A stretch of DNA of 64,000 nucleotides from an uncultured Alphaproteobacteria bacterium. GTDB lineage: Bacteria > Pseudomonadota > Alphaproteobacteria > SP197. Below are positions 8,998-18,239 of the stretch, piece by piece; position 1 is the stretch's first letter, and every line of letters begins with the position of its first letter. Under the pieces are notes generated by a model. It searched no databases, was not told the DNA's origin, and saw nothing but the letters and a program-made list of their open reading frames with translations. The stretch is from assembly GCA_958295695.1 (NCBI GenBank), contig OY282363.1, positions 3,104,225-3,168,224 on the forward strand, given 5' to 3'. Both the position numbers and the translations under genes were made by a program.

Positions 8998-10152
8998 TCA
9001 AGCCGCCAGCGCCTTCGCCGCCGCCGCGATCACCGCCTCCTCGTCCGCCGCGATGACGTGGGCCGACGGCGTCGAGCCCGCGAGCGTGATCGTGGCGGCG
9101 TTGGCCTCGTTGGCCCCGGCGTCGGTTCGGAACCCGAGCCAGGCCAGGGCGTCGAGGGTCCGCGCCCGGATCGGGGCCGCGTTCTCGCCGATGCCGCCGG
9201 TGAACACGAGGCCGTCGAGACCGCCGATGGCCGCCGCCGCCGCGCCGATTTCCTGGACCAGGCGGTCGACGAACATCGCTATCGCCAGCCGCGCCTCCTC
9301 CGCGTCGGCCTCCAGCAGGACGCGCATGTCGGGCGACAGCCCGGACACCCCCAGAAGGCCCGCCTCGCGGTTGAGCAGCCGGTCGACCGCCTCGACATCG
9401 CCGCCGTGGCGCTCGACCAGCCACAGGACGGCGCCGGGATCGAGCCTGCCCGGCCTGCGGCCCATCATCAGGCCGTCGAGCGGCGTGAATCCCATCGACG
9501 TGTGGGCCGACCGGCCGCCGACGACGCCGGCCAGGCTGCAGCCGGCGCCCAGGTGGCAGATCGCGACCCGGCCCGCGGCGGCGGCCCCCATCGCGTCCGG
9601 CAGCCGGGCGACGACGCTCTCGTAGGACAGGCCGTGGAAACCGAAACGCCTCAGCCCGGCCTCGTGGTAGGTCCGGGGCAGCGCCATGCGCTGGCGCGCC
9701 GGGGGAATCGTGCGGTGGAACGCCGTGTCGAAGCAGGCGACCTGCGGCGTGTCCGGCAGGGCCCGGGCCACGGCCTCGACGCCCGCGACGTTGTGGGGTT
9801 GGTGCGACGGGGCGAGCGGAGCAAGCGCGGCGATCTCCGCGAGGATCGCGTCGTCGACCGGGACCGGCCGGTCGAAGCGGGTCCCGCCGTGGACGACGCG
9901 GTGGCCGACCGCCGCGACGGTCCCCGCGCGCGGGACGATCGCGTCCGCGACGAGACGCCGGACGACCGCGTCGTGGGTCGCCGGCCCGGGCGGCCACGCC
10001 GCATCGAGGCCGTCGGCCGTCGCCAGCCGCGGCGCGAGACCTTCGCCGATGTTCTCGACCTGGCCGCGGAACAGGACCTCGAGCGCCGGGCCGAAGGCCG
10101 CGAACTTGACCGACGACGAGCCGCAGTTGAGCGCGAGAACGGTCCCGGTCAC
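8998..10152 (-). CDS. ackA: Acetate kinase
   Basis: The 384-residue ASKHA-fold kinase interconverts acetyl phosphate plus ADP with acetate plus ATP. Signatures are LALNCGSSSVKFAAFGP at the N-terminus, ACFDTAFHRTIPPARQ in the middle and HLGAGCSLAGVVGGRSAHTS followed by GFTPLDGLMMGRRPGRLDPG. The start is a GTG at 10150-10152. It ends a tpa-ackA leftward operon with a 6-base gap. Sulfoacetaldehyde acetyltransferase (Xsc), encoded 3 kb away, makes acetyl phosphate, so this enzyme probably harvests ATP from taurine carbon. No phosphotransacetylase (pta) gene is in the window. Confidence 0.93.
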   Translation of the reverse strand: MTGTVLALNCGSSSVKFAAFGPALEVLFRGQVENIGEGLAPRLATADGLDAAWPPGPATHDAVVRRLVADAIVPRAGTVAAVGHRVVHGGTRFDRPVPVDDAILAEIAALAPLAPSHQPHNVAGVEAVARALPDTPQVACFDTAFHRTIPPARQRMALPRTYHEAGLRRFGFHGLSYESVVARLPDAMGAAAAGRVAICHLGAGCSLAGVVGGRSAHTSMGFTPLDGLMMGRRPGRLDPGAVLWLVERHGGDVEAVDRLLNREAGLLGVSGLSPDMRVLLEADAEEARLAIAMFVDRLVQEIGAAAAAIGGLDGLVFTGGIGENAAPIRARTLDALAWLGFRTDAGANEANAATITLAGSTPSAHVIAADEEAVIAAAAKALAA

Positions 10153-10158
10153 CGTCCG

Positions 10159-11496
10159 TCAGATGGCCTCGAGCGTCCGGCGCAGGCAATCGACGATCTC
10201 GTCGACATGGCGGCGCTCGGCGATGAGCGACGGCGCCACGATGGCGCTGTCGCCGGTCCACTTGACGTGGCAGCCGTTCCGGAAGAGCGCCTTCTGCAGC
10301 GCGGCGCCGCGGGCCCCGGGCCGGCCGTCCTCGGGGAACACCTCGACGCCGGCCATCAGGCCCATGCCGCGCAGGTCGCGCACGGCCGGGATGTCCTTGA
10401 GCGACCAGATGGCGTCGAGGAAGTAGCCCGAGAGCGCCGCCGCGCGCTCGAAAAGGCCCTCGTCCTCGTAGATGCGGAGCGTCGCCAGGCCGGCGGCGCA
10501 GGCCGCCGGATGCGCGGAGTAGGTGTAGCCGTGGAAGAACTCGATGGCGTCCCCGGGCGCGGCGCCGGTCACGGTCTCGTAGATCCCGTCGCGCACCGCG
10601 ACGGCGCCCATCGGGATCGCGCCGTTGGTCAGCGCCTTGGCCATGGTGACGATGTCGGGCGCGACGTCGAAGGCGTGCGCCGCGAAGGGCGCGCCGAGGC
10701 GGCCGAAGCCGGTGATGACCTCGTCGAAGACGAGCAGGATGCCGTGCTCGTCGCAGATCCGGCGGAGCCGCTCGAGGTAGCCCTTCGGGGGAACCAGGAC
10801 GCCGGTCGAGCCCGCCACCGGCTCCACGAAGACGGCCGCGATCGTCGCGCCGCCGTAGGTCTCGCAATGGCGCAGGAGATCGTCGGCCAGTTCGGCGCCG
10901 CGTTCGGCCTGGCCCCGCGTGAAGCACGCCCGCGCGTCCCACGTATGGCGGATCATCGCCACGTTGGGCATCACCGCGGGAAAGGTCTCGCGGTTCTTCA
11001 CCATGCCCGACAGCGAGACGCCGCCCATGTTCACGCCGTGATAGGCGCGCTCGCGCGAGACGAAGCGGATGCGCTGGGCCTCGCCGTTGGCCCGGTGGTA
11101 GGCCATGGCGATCTTGAGCGCGGTATCCACGGATTCGGAGCCGGAGTTCGTGAAGAACACGCGGTCGAGCGGTTCGGGCAGGACGTTCGCCAGCGCCGAG
11201 GCCAGCGCGAACGACGTGGGCTGGCCGAGCTGGAAGGGCGCCGTGTAGTCGTTCCGCAGCATCTGGGCGTGGACCGCGTCGGCGATCTCGCGCCGGCCAT
11301 GCCCCGCGGCGACGTTGAACAGCCCGGAGGAGCCGTCGATCAGGCGGTCGCCGTCGTGGTTCCAGAGATACATGCCCTCGCTGCGCACGATCAGCCTGGG
11401 CGCCGTCTTGAAGTCGCGGTTGGCCGTGAACGGCATCCAGTGCCGCTCCAGCGAGTTGGCGGCGAGAGGCTCGGGCGGCTGGGCGACGACATTCAT
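10159..11496 (-). CDS. tpa: Class III aminotransferase, probable taurine:pyruvate aminotransferase
   Basis: The 445-residue PLP enzyme carries fold-type I class III signatures: LVFDEVITGFGRLGAPFAAH and the PLP lysine in TMAKALTNGAIPMGAV (about residue 285). FTNSGSESVDTALKIA is the phosphate-binding segment. On sequence alone it could be any omega-amino acid:pyruvate aminotransferase. The context is specific: a MocR/TauR-type regulator diverges from it, xsc follows, and ackA is in the same operon. Together these fit conversion of taurine plus pyruvate to sulfoacetaldehyde plus alanine. The ATG at 11494-11496 precedes the conserved LERHWMPF segment. Expression is likely controlled from the shared region with candidate TauR sites. 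Confidence 0.82.
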   Translation of the reverse strand: MNVVAQPPEPLAANSLERHWMPFTANRDFKTAPRLIVRSEGMYLWNHDGDRLIDGSSGLFNVAAGHGRREIADAVHAQMLRNDYTAPFQLGQPTSFALASALANVLPEPLDRVFFTNSGSESVDTALKIAMAYHRANGEAQRIRFVSRERAYHGVNMGGVSLSGMVKNRETFPAVMPNVAMIRHTWDARACFTRGQAERGAELADDLLRHCETYGGATIAAVFVEPVAGSTGVLVPPKGYLERLRRICDEHGILLVFDEVITGFGRLGAPFAAHAFDVAPDIVTMAKALTNGAIPMGAVAVRDGIYETVTGAAPGDAIEFFHGYTYSAHPAACAAGLATLRIYEDEGLFERAAALSGYFLDAIWSLKDIPAVRDLRGMGLMAGVEVFPEDGRPGARGAALQKALFRNGCHVKWTGDSAIVAPSLIAERRHVDEIVDCLRRTLEAI

Positions 11497-11570
11497 GGCG
11501 AACCGTCTCCGAATTGGCTGTTGTCGGAACGACCTTGTGGCCGATACTGCGGGATCGATCCGGCCCGCCA

Positions 11571-11602
11571 ATAGGTCCAGATCGGCCCGGCGATGGGACC
11601 AA
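11571..11602 (-). promoter_or_regulatory. Candidate TauR operator (two direct repeats)
   Basis: In the 153-base divergent region between tpa and tauR, the minus strand reads TTGGTCCCA (11602 to 11594) and CTGGACCTAT (11580 to 11571), with starts 22 bases apart, about two helical turns. A related word, CTGGTCCTAA, lies ahead of xsc. MocR regulators commonly bind direct repeats; I recall CTGGACYTAA as the Rhodobacter capsulatus TauR repeat, not checked here. Confidence 0.45.
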
Positions 11603-11649
11603 CCGGCACGCGAACGGGGTCCGTCGCGGACGGCGGAAGGCGACGGTCC

Positions 11650-13134
11650 ATGCGCGAGAGCATGTTCCATATCGACCGCGTCGAGACGACGACGCTGCAG
11701 CACCAGATCCGCGCGCGGCTGGTCGAAGCCATGCTGAACGGCCAGTTGCCCGCCGGCGCGCCCATTCCCTCGACCCGCGCCATGGCCAGGAGGCTCGGCG
11801 TGTCGCGCAACACCGTGATGCTGGCCTACCAGGCCCTGTCGGACGGCGGCTACCTCGAGGCGCGCGAACGCTCGGGCTACTACGTCGCGCACGAGGTCCG
11901 AGACGGCATCGTGGAGCCGTCCGCGACGCTTCCGGGCCGCGCCGGGCGGGAGGACACGGTCGACTGGGCGGCGCGGCTGCGGCGCAGGCCCAGCGTCCAG
12001 TCCAACATCGCCAAGCCGCGGAACTGGCACGATTGCCCCTATCCGTTCATCTACGGCCAGGCCGACGAGGCGCTCCTGCCCGTGGCCGACTGGCGCGACT
12101 GCGTGCGCCAGGCGATGAGCCGGAAATGGCTCGGCGCCTGGACCGACGACCGTTTCACCGAGGACGACCCCATGCTGGTCGAGCAATTGCGCCAGCGCGT
12201 CCTCACGCGCCGCGGGATCATGGCCTCGGCCGACGAGATCCTCGTCACCATCGGCGCCCAGAACGCGCTCTACCTGCTGTCGAGCCTGCTCGTGAAACCG
12301 GACACGCCCGTCGCCATCGAGGACCCCGGCTATCCCGATGTCCGCAACATCTTCCACCTCATGTCGGCCGATGTGCGTCCGGTTCCCGTGGACCGGGAGG
12401 GCGTCCGCGTCGACCTCCTGGGCGATTCCGCCATGGTCTACGTCACGCCGAGCCACCAGTCGCCGACCAGCGCGACCATGAGCCTCCAGCGCCGCTACGA
12501 CCTGCTCGCCTGGGCCGCCGCCCGGGACGCCCTGGTGATCGAGGACGACTACGAGTTCGAGACCAACTACAGCGAGGCCCCGACGCCGGCGCTCAAGTCG
12601 CTGAGCGGCTCCGAGCGCGTGCTCTACGTCGGCAGCCTCTCGAAGTCGCTCATGCCCGGCCTGCGCATGGGCTTCCTGGTCGGTCCCCGGCCGCTCGTCG
12701 CGGAGGCGCGCGCGCTGCGCCGACTCATGCTGCGCCATCCTCCGGGCAACAACCAGCGGGTCGTGGCGCTGTTCCTGGCGCTCGGCCATCACGACGCGCT
12801 GGTGGCGCGCCTCCACCGGACCTATTCGAGCCGCTGGCAGACGATGGGCGCCGCGCTGGAGCGGCATTTCCCCGGCTGGTCGCGCACGCCGGCCTTCGGC
12901 GGCACGTCCTACTGGCTCGAGGGCCCCGCCGCGCTCGACGCGCGCCGCCTCGCGGAGCTCGCGCTGGAGGACGGCATCGTCATCGAGCCGGGCGATATCT
13001 ACTTCGCCGATCCCGGACACGGCCGCCACCACCTCCGGCTGGGGTTCTCCTCGATTCCGGAGGAGCGCATCGAACCGGGCGTCGCGCGGCTGGCGGCCAT
13101 CGCGGACGGATTGCCGGGGCGGGTCCGTCCCTGA
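11650..13134 (+). CDS. tauR: MocR-family transcriptional regulator, probable TauR
   Basis: The 494-residue protein has the MocR layout: an N-terminal GntR-type winged helix (about residues 5-75; STRAMARRLGVSRNTVMLAY is the recognition region, then LSDGGYLEARERSGYYV) fused to a fold-type I aminotransferase-like domain. The latter keeps the PLP lysine environment SLSKSLMPGLRMGFLVG and VIEDDYEFE. Known MocR/TauR/PdxR proteins use PLP as cofactor and activate neighbouring genes. It diverges from tpa and sits upstream of xsc, as in known tau clusters. The ATG at 11650 was preferred over 11593 because it directly precedes the GntR domain. Confidence 0.85.
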   Translation: MRESMFHIDRVETTTLQHQIRARLVEAMLNGQLPAGAPIPSTRAMARRLGVSRNTVMLAYQALSDGGYLEARERSGYYVAHEVRDGIVEPSATLPGRAGREDTVDWAARLRRRPSVQSNIAKPRNWHDCPYPFIYGQADEALLPVADWRDCVRQAMSRKWLGAWTDDRFTEDDPMLVEQLRQRVLTRRGIMASADEILVTIGAQNALYLLSSLLVKPDTPVAIEDPGYPDVRNIFHLMSADVRPVPVDREGVRVDLLGDSAMVYVTPSHQSPTSATMSLQRRYDLLAWAAARDALVIEDDYEFETNYSEAPTPALKSLSGSERVLYVGSLSKSLMPGLRMGFLVGPRPLVAEARALRRLMLRHPPGNNQRVVALFLALGHHDALVARLHRTYSSRWQTMGAALERHFPGWSRTPAFGGTSYWLEGPAALDARRLAELALEDGIVIEPGDIYFADPGHGRHHLRLGFSSIPEERIEPGVARLAAIADGLPGRVRP

Positions 13135-13209
13135 CGGGCCCGGCGACAAGGCCGCGACGCGGCCCGCCGGGAGCGGCGAGGACGCCGTGGGGCGGCGGGA
13201 GGCCCGGGG

Positions 13210-13242
13210 TTGGTTTGCAGTCTTGAACCCAACTGGTCCTAA
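13210..13242 (+). promoter_or_regulatory. Candidate TauR operator upstream of xsc
   Basis: The 198-base gap between tauR and xsc holds CTGGTCCTAA at 13233-13242, preceded by TTGGTTTGCA at 13210-13219, 23 bases earlier. Spacing and wording resemble the tpa/tauR site. TTGAACCCAA between them reads TTGGGTTCAA on the other strand. The site is about 90 bases before the xsc ATG, which would suit an activator. Confidence 0.4.
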
Positions 13243-13332
13243 TCCGGCGCCGCGCGCCGCTCCTACGATCCTCCCGCCAGGGGCGCGGGCCGCGCCGCGC
13301 CGGAACCGCGGCACAACCGGGGAACGACGACC

Positions 13333-15111
13333 ATGAAGATGACCACCGAGGAAGCCTTCGTGAAGGTCCTGCAAAGCCACGGCGTCGAGCACTGCTTCGG
13401 CATCATCGGCTCGGCCTTCATGCCGATCTCCGATCTCTTCCCCAAGGCGGGCATCGCTTTCTGGGACGTCGCGCACGAGGCCAACGCGGGCTTCATGTGC
13501 GACGGCTTCACCCGCGCCTCGGGCAGGATCGCGATGGCGATCGGCCAGAACGGGCCGGGCGTCACCAACCTCGTGACGCCGGTGAAGACCGCCTACTGGA
13601 ACCACACGCCCATGCTGCTGGTCACGCCGCAGGCCGCCAACAAGACGATCGGCCAGGGCGGCTTCCAGGAAGTGCCGCAGATGGCGCTGTTCGAGGACAT
13701 GGTGTGCTACCAGGAGGAGGTGCGCGATCCCTCGCGCGTCGCCGAGGTGCTGAACCGGGTGATCGGGCAGGCCCTGCGCCGCTCCGCGCCGGCCCAGATC
13801 AACGTGCCGCGCGACATCTGGACGCAGCAGATCGACATCGCGCTCCCGGTTTCCGTCGCCCTGGAGCGCCAGGGCGGCGGCGAGGACTCCATCGCCGAGG
13901 CCGCGCGACTGCTCTCGGACGCGGCGTTTCCCGTCATCCTGTCGGGCGCGGGCGTGGTCATCGGCGAGGCCATCGACGACTGCCGGGCGCTCGCCGAGCG
14001 GCTCGACGCGCCGGTCTGCTCCGGCTACCAGCACAACGACAGCTTCCCGGGCTCCCATCCGCTGGCCGCCGGCCCGCTGGGTTACAACGGCTCGAAGGCG
14101 GCGATGGAGCTGATCGCCAGGGCCGACGTGGTGCTGGCGCTGGGCACGCGGCTCAACCCGTTCTCGACGCTGCCGGGCTACGGCATCGACTACTGGCCCC
14201 GGGACGCCGCGATCGTCCAGGTCGACATGAACCCGGACCGGATCGGGCTCGCCAAGAAGGTCGCCGTCGGCATCTGCGGCGACGCCGGCAAGGTGGCGCG
14301 CGGGATTCTCGCCCGGCTCGCGCCGGACGCCGGCGACGCGGGCCGCGAGGAACGCAGGGCGGCGATCCACCGGACCAGATCGGCCTGGCGCCAGGAGCTC
14401 GCCGGCATGGACCACGAGGAGGACGACCCCGGAACCTCCTGGAACGCGGACGTCCGCGCCCGGGAGCCCGGGCGCATGTCGGCCCGCATGGCCTGGCGCG
14501 CGATCACCGACGGCCTGCCCGCCGACGCCATCGTCTCGACCGACATCGGCAACAACTGCGCGATCGGCAACGCCTATCCGACCTTCGAGGAAGGACGGAA
14601 GTACCTGGCGCCGGGCCTGTTCGGCCCCTGCGGCTACGGCTTTCCGGCGATCCTGGGCGCGAAGATCGGCTGTCCCGACGCGCCGGCGGTGGGCTTTGCC
14701 GGCGACGGCGCCTTCGGCATCTCCATGAACGAGATGACCGCCTGCGGCCGCGAGGGCTGGCCCGCCGTCACCATGGTGATCTTCCGCAACTACCAGTGGG
14801 GCGCGGAGAAGCGCAACACGACGCTGTGGTACGACGACAACTTCGTCGGCACCGAGCTCAACCCGGACCTGTCCTACGCCAGGCTCGCCGAAGGCTGCGG
14901 GCTCAGGGGCGTGCGGGCGACGACCATGACGGAGTTGACGGCGGCGCTGAAGGAGAGTTGCGACGCCCAGGGGGACGGCGTCACGACCTTCATCGAGGTC
15001 GTCCTCAACCAGGAGCTCGGCGAGCCCTTCCGCCGCGACGCCATGAAGAAGCCGGTCGAGGTCGCCGGCATCGACACGGACGACATGGTCCGGCAGCTCG
15101 CGGCGGGCTGA
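13333..15111 (+). CDS. xsc: Sulfoacetaldehyde acetyltransferase
   Basis: The 592-residue thiamine diphosphate enzyme converts sulfoacetaldehyde plus phosphate to acetyl phosphate and sulfite, the desulfonation step of taurine breakdown. It has the three-part ThDP layout: an N-terminal Pyr domain (FGIIGSAFMPISDLFPKA, DVAHEANAGFMCDGFTR), a central domain (SGAGVVIGEAIDDCRALAER) and a C-terminal PP domain with the cofactor motif FAGDGAFGISMNEM. The AVGFAGDG and FRNYQWGAEKRN stretches are characteristic of Xsc rather than acetolactate synthase. The start has a purine-rich leader. It lies after tauR and is likely activated by it. No sulfite oxidase or exporter is seen here. Confidence 0.92.
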   Translation: MKMTTEEAFVKVLQSHGVEHCFGIIGSAFMPISDLFPKAGIAFWDVAHEANAGFMCDGFTRASGRIAMAIGQNGPGVTNLVTPVKTAYWNHTPMLLVTPQAANKTIGQGGFQEVPQMALFEDMVCYQEEVRDPSRVAEVLNRVIGQALRRSAPAQINVPRDIWTQQIDIALPVSVALERQGGGEDSIAEAARLLSDAAFPVILSGAGVVIGEAIDDCRALAERLDAPVCSGYQHNDSFPGSHPLAAGPLGYNGSKAAMELIARADVVLALGTRLNPFSTLPGYGIDYWPRDAAIVQVDMNPDRIGLAKKVAVGICGDAGKVARGILARLAPDAGDAGREERRAAIHRTRSAWRQELAGMDHEEDDPGTSWNADVRAREPGRMSARMAWRAITDGLPADAIVSTDIGNNCAIGNAYPTFEEGRKYLAPGLFGPCGYGFPAILGAKIGCPDAPAVGFAGDGAFGISMNEMTACGREGWPAVTMVIFRNYQWGAEKRNTTLWYDDNFVGTELNPDLSYARLAEGCGLRGVRATTMTELTAALKESCDAQGDGVTTFIEVVLNQELGEPFRRDAMKKPVEVAGIDTDDMVRQLAAG

Positions 15112-15123
15112 CCGCCCGCGCCC

Positions 15124-15495
15124 TCAGCGCGCGAGCCGCATGGTCGAGACGAGTTGGCCCTGACCGTCGCGATAGCTCGCGACGCCATCCTCGAGGGTGA
15201 CGAACGAGCAGCCGCCGGCCTCGGGCGCGCCGGGGTAGTCGAAGCACATCGTGTCGCCCTCGACCCACCACGAGCCGCCATAGGGGGCCGAGCCGTTCCA
15301 TAGCCCCTCGATCGCGCCGGCGGCGGTGTAGGTCTCCACGTAGACATCGCCTTGCGGCGTCTGGCCGGCGAAGGTGCGGCCGCCGATCCGCGCCGCGATC
15401 TCCTCCCCCGAAAGCTGGAGGGTCTGGGCGGCGGCCGGGAGCGACAGCGCGACGAGCGCCACGACCCCGGCCACGGTCGCGAGGACATGGCGCAT
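15124..15495 (-). CDS. Small secreted protein of unknown function
   Basis: The 123-residue protein has a clear Sec signal peptide (hydrophobic stretch VLATVAGVVALVALSLP, cleavage after AAAQ near residue 24). The mature part of about 99 residues contains two cysteines (MCFDYPG and GGCSF) that could form a disulfide in the periplasm, and aromatic motifs GGSWWVEGD. I do not recognise a named family. Its start lies 3 bases after the stop of the agmatinase-family gene, so the two are co-transcribed. It is convergent with xsc. Confidence 0.7.
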   Translation of the reverse strand: MRHVLATVAGVVALVALSLPAAAQTLQLSGEEIAARIGGRTFAGQTPQGDVYVETYTAAGAIEGLWNGSAPYGGSWWVEGDTMCFDYPGAPEAGGCSFVTLEDGVASYRDGQGQLVSTMRLAR

Positions 15496-15498
15496 GGC

Positions 15499-16470
15499 TC
15501 ACCCCTTCCGCCAGGGCGCGCGGGCCAGGAGGCAGAGGAAGTCCTGGGCGAGCGTCGCGCCCGCGAGCGCGGTGATCTCGGCGTGGTCGTAGGGCGGCGA
15601 GACCTCCACGAGGTCGGCGCCGACGATGTTGAGACCCTCGAGGCCGCGCAGGATCTCGCGCGCCTGATGGGTGGTGAGGCCGCCGCAGACCGGCGTGCCG
15701 GTGCCGGGCGCATAAGCGGGGTCGAGGCAGTCGATGTCGAAGGTGAGATAGGCCCTGGCGTCGCCCACGATGCGGCGCACCTCCTCGACGACCGCCCCGG
15801 CGCCGTGCCTGTGGACCCACGGCCCGTCGAAGACGTTGAAACCCATCAGGTCCTCGTTGACCGTCCTCAGCCCGATCTGGGCCGAGGCCGCCGGGTCGAG
15901 GTAGCCCTGCCTCGTGGCGTGCCAGAACATGGTGCCGTGGTTGACGCCGTCCTCGTTCTCGTCGACCCAGGTGTCGGAGTGCGCGTCGAAGTGGATCAGC
16001 GACAACGGCTTGCCGTGCCTCGCGGCGTGCGCCTTGACGAGCGGCCAGGAGATGAAGTGGTCGCCGCCGAGCGACAGCACGGCGACATCCTGCTCGATCA
16101 TCCAGGCGACATACCTTTCGATCTCGTCGGGCACGCCCGCGGGTCTGGAAAAGTCGAACGGCAGGTCGCCGTGGTCGGCGATCCTCGCTTCGGCGACCGG
16201 GTGGAAATCCCAGCCGTAGACTTTCTTCTCGAAGGCGAGCTCGACCGAGGCCTCGCGGATCCCGCGCGGCCCGAACCTCGTGCCGGGCCGGTTCGTCGTC
16301 GCCGTGTCGAAGGGAACGCCGACGACCGCGATATCCACGTCGCCGAGGTCCTTGCGGTAGGGCCGGCGCAGGAAGCTGGGCACGCCCGCGTAGGTGATCT
16401 CCTGCGGAAAGGCGTGGAGGTCGGTCGCGGTGATCGCGTGGTCGCCCCACGTTTCCGGCTTGTCGGCCAT
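15499..16470 (-). CDS. speB: Agmatinase-family ureohydrolase
   Basis: The 323-residue protein belongs to the arginase/agmatinase/guanidino-acid hydrolase superfamily, which hydrolyses guanidino groups to urea with a two-manganese centre. All metal motifs are present: [35 protein letters not shown], and the late E in [10 protein letters not shown]. The N-terminal part ([16 protein letters not shown]) is typical of agmatinases. Exact substrate (agmatine, guanidinobutyrate or guanidinopropionate) cannot be told. The ATG at 16468-16470 gives the family N-terminus. It is divergent from the UbiD gene with a 146-base control region. Confidence 0.85.
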   Translation of the reverse strand: MADKPETWGDHAITATDLHAFPQEITYAGVPSFLRRPYRKDLGDVDIAVVGVPFDTATTNRPGTRFGPRGIREASVELAFEKKVYGWDFHPVAEARIADHGDLPFDFSRPAGVPDEIERYVAWMIEQDVAVLSLGGDHFISWPLVKAHAARHGKPLSLIHFDAHSDTWVDENEDGVNHGTMFWHATRQGYLDPAASAQIGLRTVNEDLMGFNVFDGPWVHRHGAGAVVEEVRRIVGDARAYLTFDIDCLDPAYAPGTGTPVCGGLTTHQAREILRGLEGLNIVGADLVEVSPPYDHAEITALAGATLAQDFLCLLARAPWRKG

Positions 16471-16616
16471 GGCGCGCTCCCGTCTCTCGCCCCGAGGAAC
16501 CCGTGTTGTCGCCCCGCCGCCCCGCCGGGTCAAGTCCCGGGACCCGGGCCTTGACCCCGGCGCGGGCGTGGCCCACGAAGACGCCGTGGCGAGGCGGACG
16601 AGGAAGGTCCGGGCGG

Positions 16617-18125
16617 ATGGCCCACCGGTCCCTGCGCGAGTTCATGGCGAAGCTGGAGGCCGCCGGCGACCTCGCGCGCGTGACGGCGCCGGTCTCGCCG
16701 GCGCTGGAGATGACGGAGATCCAGACCCGGCTTCTGGCCGAGGGCGGCCCGGCCGTGCTGTTCGAGAACCCGGTCGCCGCCGACGGCGCGCCCTTCGGCA
16801 TGCCGGTGCTGGCGAACCTCTTCGGCACCGTCGAGCGGGTGGCGGCCGGCATGGAGCGCACGCCGGACCGTCTGCGCGAGGTCGGCGAGACGCTGGCCTT
16901 CCTGCGCCAGCCCGAGCCGCCCGGTGGCTGGCGCGAGGCGCTCGACAGGCTTCCGCTGCTGAAGGCCGCGATGGCGATGCGGCCCAGGACGGTCGCCGCC
17001 GCGCCCTGCCAGGAGGTCGTCCTCCGGGGCGACGACATCGACCTCGGCGCGCTGCCCGTCCAGACCTGCTGGCCGGGCGAGCCGGCCCCGCTCATCACAT
17101 GGCCGCTGGTCGTCACGCGAGGCCCGGGCGGCGACAGGCGGGACGCGCCGAACCTCGGCGTCTACCGGATGCAGGTGACGGGCCGGAACACGACGCTGAT
17201 GCGCTGGCTCAGGCACCGGGGCGGCGCGGGGCACCACGCCCGGTGGAAGGAGGAGAGGCCCGGCCCCCTGCCCGCGGCCTGCGTCATCGGCGCCGACCCC
17301 GGTACGATGCTGGCGGCCGTGACGCCCGTGCCCGACACCCTGAGCGAGTACCAGTTCGCGGGCCTCCTGCGCGGCGCCAGGGTGGAGCTGGCCGACTGCA
17401 AGACCGTGCCGCTCAAGGTGCCCGCCGCGGCCGAAATCGTGCTGGAGGGCCATGTCTCGCTGGAGGACTTCGGCGACGAGGGCCCCTACGGCGACCACAC
17501 CGGCTACTACAACGCCGTCGAACCCTTCCCCGTCTTCACCCTGAGCGCCGTCACCATGCGCTCCGACCCGATCTATCTCTCCACCTTCACCGGCCGGCCG
17601 CCGGACGAGCCGAGCGTCCTGGGCGAGGCGCTCAACGAGGTCTTCGTGCCGCTGCTCCAGCAGCAGTTCCCCGAGATCGTCGATTTCTGGCTGCCGCCCG
17701 AGGGTTGCAGCTACCGCATCGCCGTGGTCTCCGTGAAGAAGGCCTATCCGGGGCACGCCAGGCGCGTGATGATGGCCGTGTGGTCCGCCCTGGGCCAGTT
17801 CATGTACACCAAGTTCGTGATCGTGGTGGACGACGACGTCGACGCGCGCGACTGGAAGGACGTGATGTGGGCGGTGGCGACCCGCATGGACCCCGTCCGC
17901 GATATCGTCGCGATCGAGAACGCGCCGATCGACTACCTGGACTTCGCCAGCCCCGTCTCGGGCCTGGGCGGCAAGCTGGGCCTGGACGCCACGAACAAGC
18001 TTCCGGGCGAGACGACGCGCGCGTGGGGCCGGCCGATCCGCATGTCCGACGAGACGATCGAGGAGGTCACGCGGAAGTGGGCGGACTACGGCCTTCCCGG
18101 AAGCGGAAAACCGATCTGGAGGTAG
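16617..18125 (+). CDS. UbiD-family prenylated-FMN decarboxylase
   Basis: The 502-residue protein matches UbiD-type (de)carboxylases, which use prenylated FMN made by UbiX. Family features are the N-terminal [18 protein letters not shown], the [20 protein letters not shown] region, [12 protein letters not shown] followed by [12 protein letters not shown], and C-terminal [12 protein letters not shown]. It may be the ubiquinone enzyme (4-hydroxy-3-polyprenylbenzoate decarboxylase) or a paralogue acting on another aromatic or acrylic acid; no ubiX is adjacent and ubiA is 14 kb away. The ATG at 16617 precedes the conserved segment; in-frame upstream starts add unrelated residues. Confidence 0.88.
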   Translation: MAHRSLREFMAKLEAAGDLARVTAPVSPALEMTEIQTRLLAEGGPAVLFENPVAADGAPFGMPVLANLFGTVERVAAGMERTPDRLREVGETLAFLRQPEPPGGWREALDRLPLLKAAMAMRPRTVAAAPCQEVVLRGDDIDLGALPVQTCWPGEPAPLITWPLVVTRGPGGDRRDAPNLGVYRMQVTGRNTTLMRWLRHRGGAGHHARWKEERPGPLPAACVIGADPGTMLAAVTPVPDTLSEYQFAGLLRGARVELADCKTVPLKVPAAAEIVLEGHVSLEDFGDEGPYGDHTGYYNAVEPFPVFTLSAVTMRSDPIYLSTFTGRPPDEPSVLGEALNEVFVPLLQQQFPEIVDFWLPPEGCSYRIAVVSVKKAYPGHARRVMMAVWSALGQFMYTKFVIVVDDDVDARDWKDVMWAVATRMDPVRDIVAIENAPIDYLDFASPVSGLGGKLGLDATNKLPGETTRAWGRPIRMSDETIEEVTRKWADYGLPGSGKPIWR

Positions 18126-18239
18126 GGAGCGGCGGTGGCGGGACCCGTCGCGGGCCGCCGGGGGCGGACCCGCTCCAGGCCGGCCCGTGCTTTCCGAACG
18201 GATCGTCGCCGCTCTTGGGAAGACGCAACCGCCGGCGCG

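Noticed and set aside
11593..11649. Upstream ATG at 11593 as the tauR start
   Set aside because: It would add 19 residues without similarity to GntR domains and would place coding sequence over the candidate operator.
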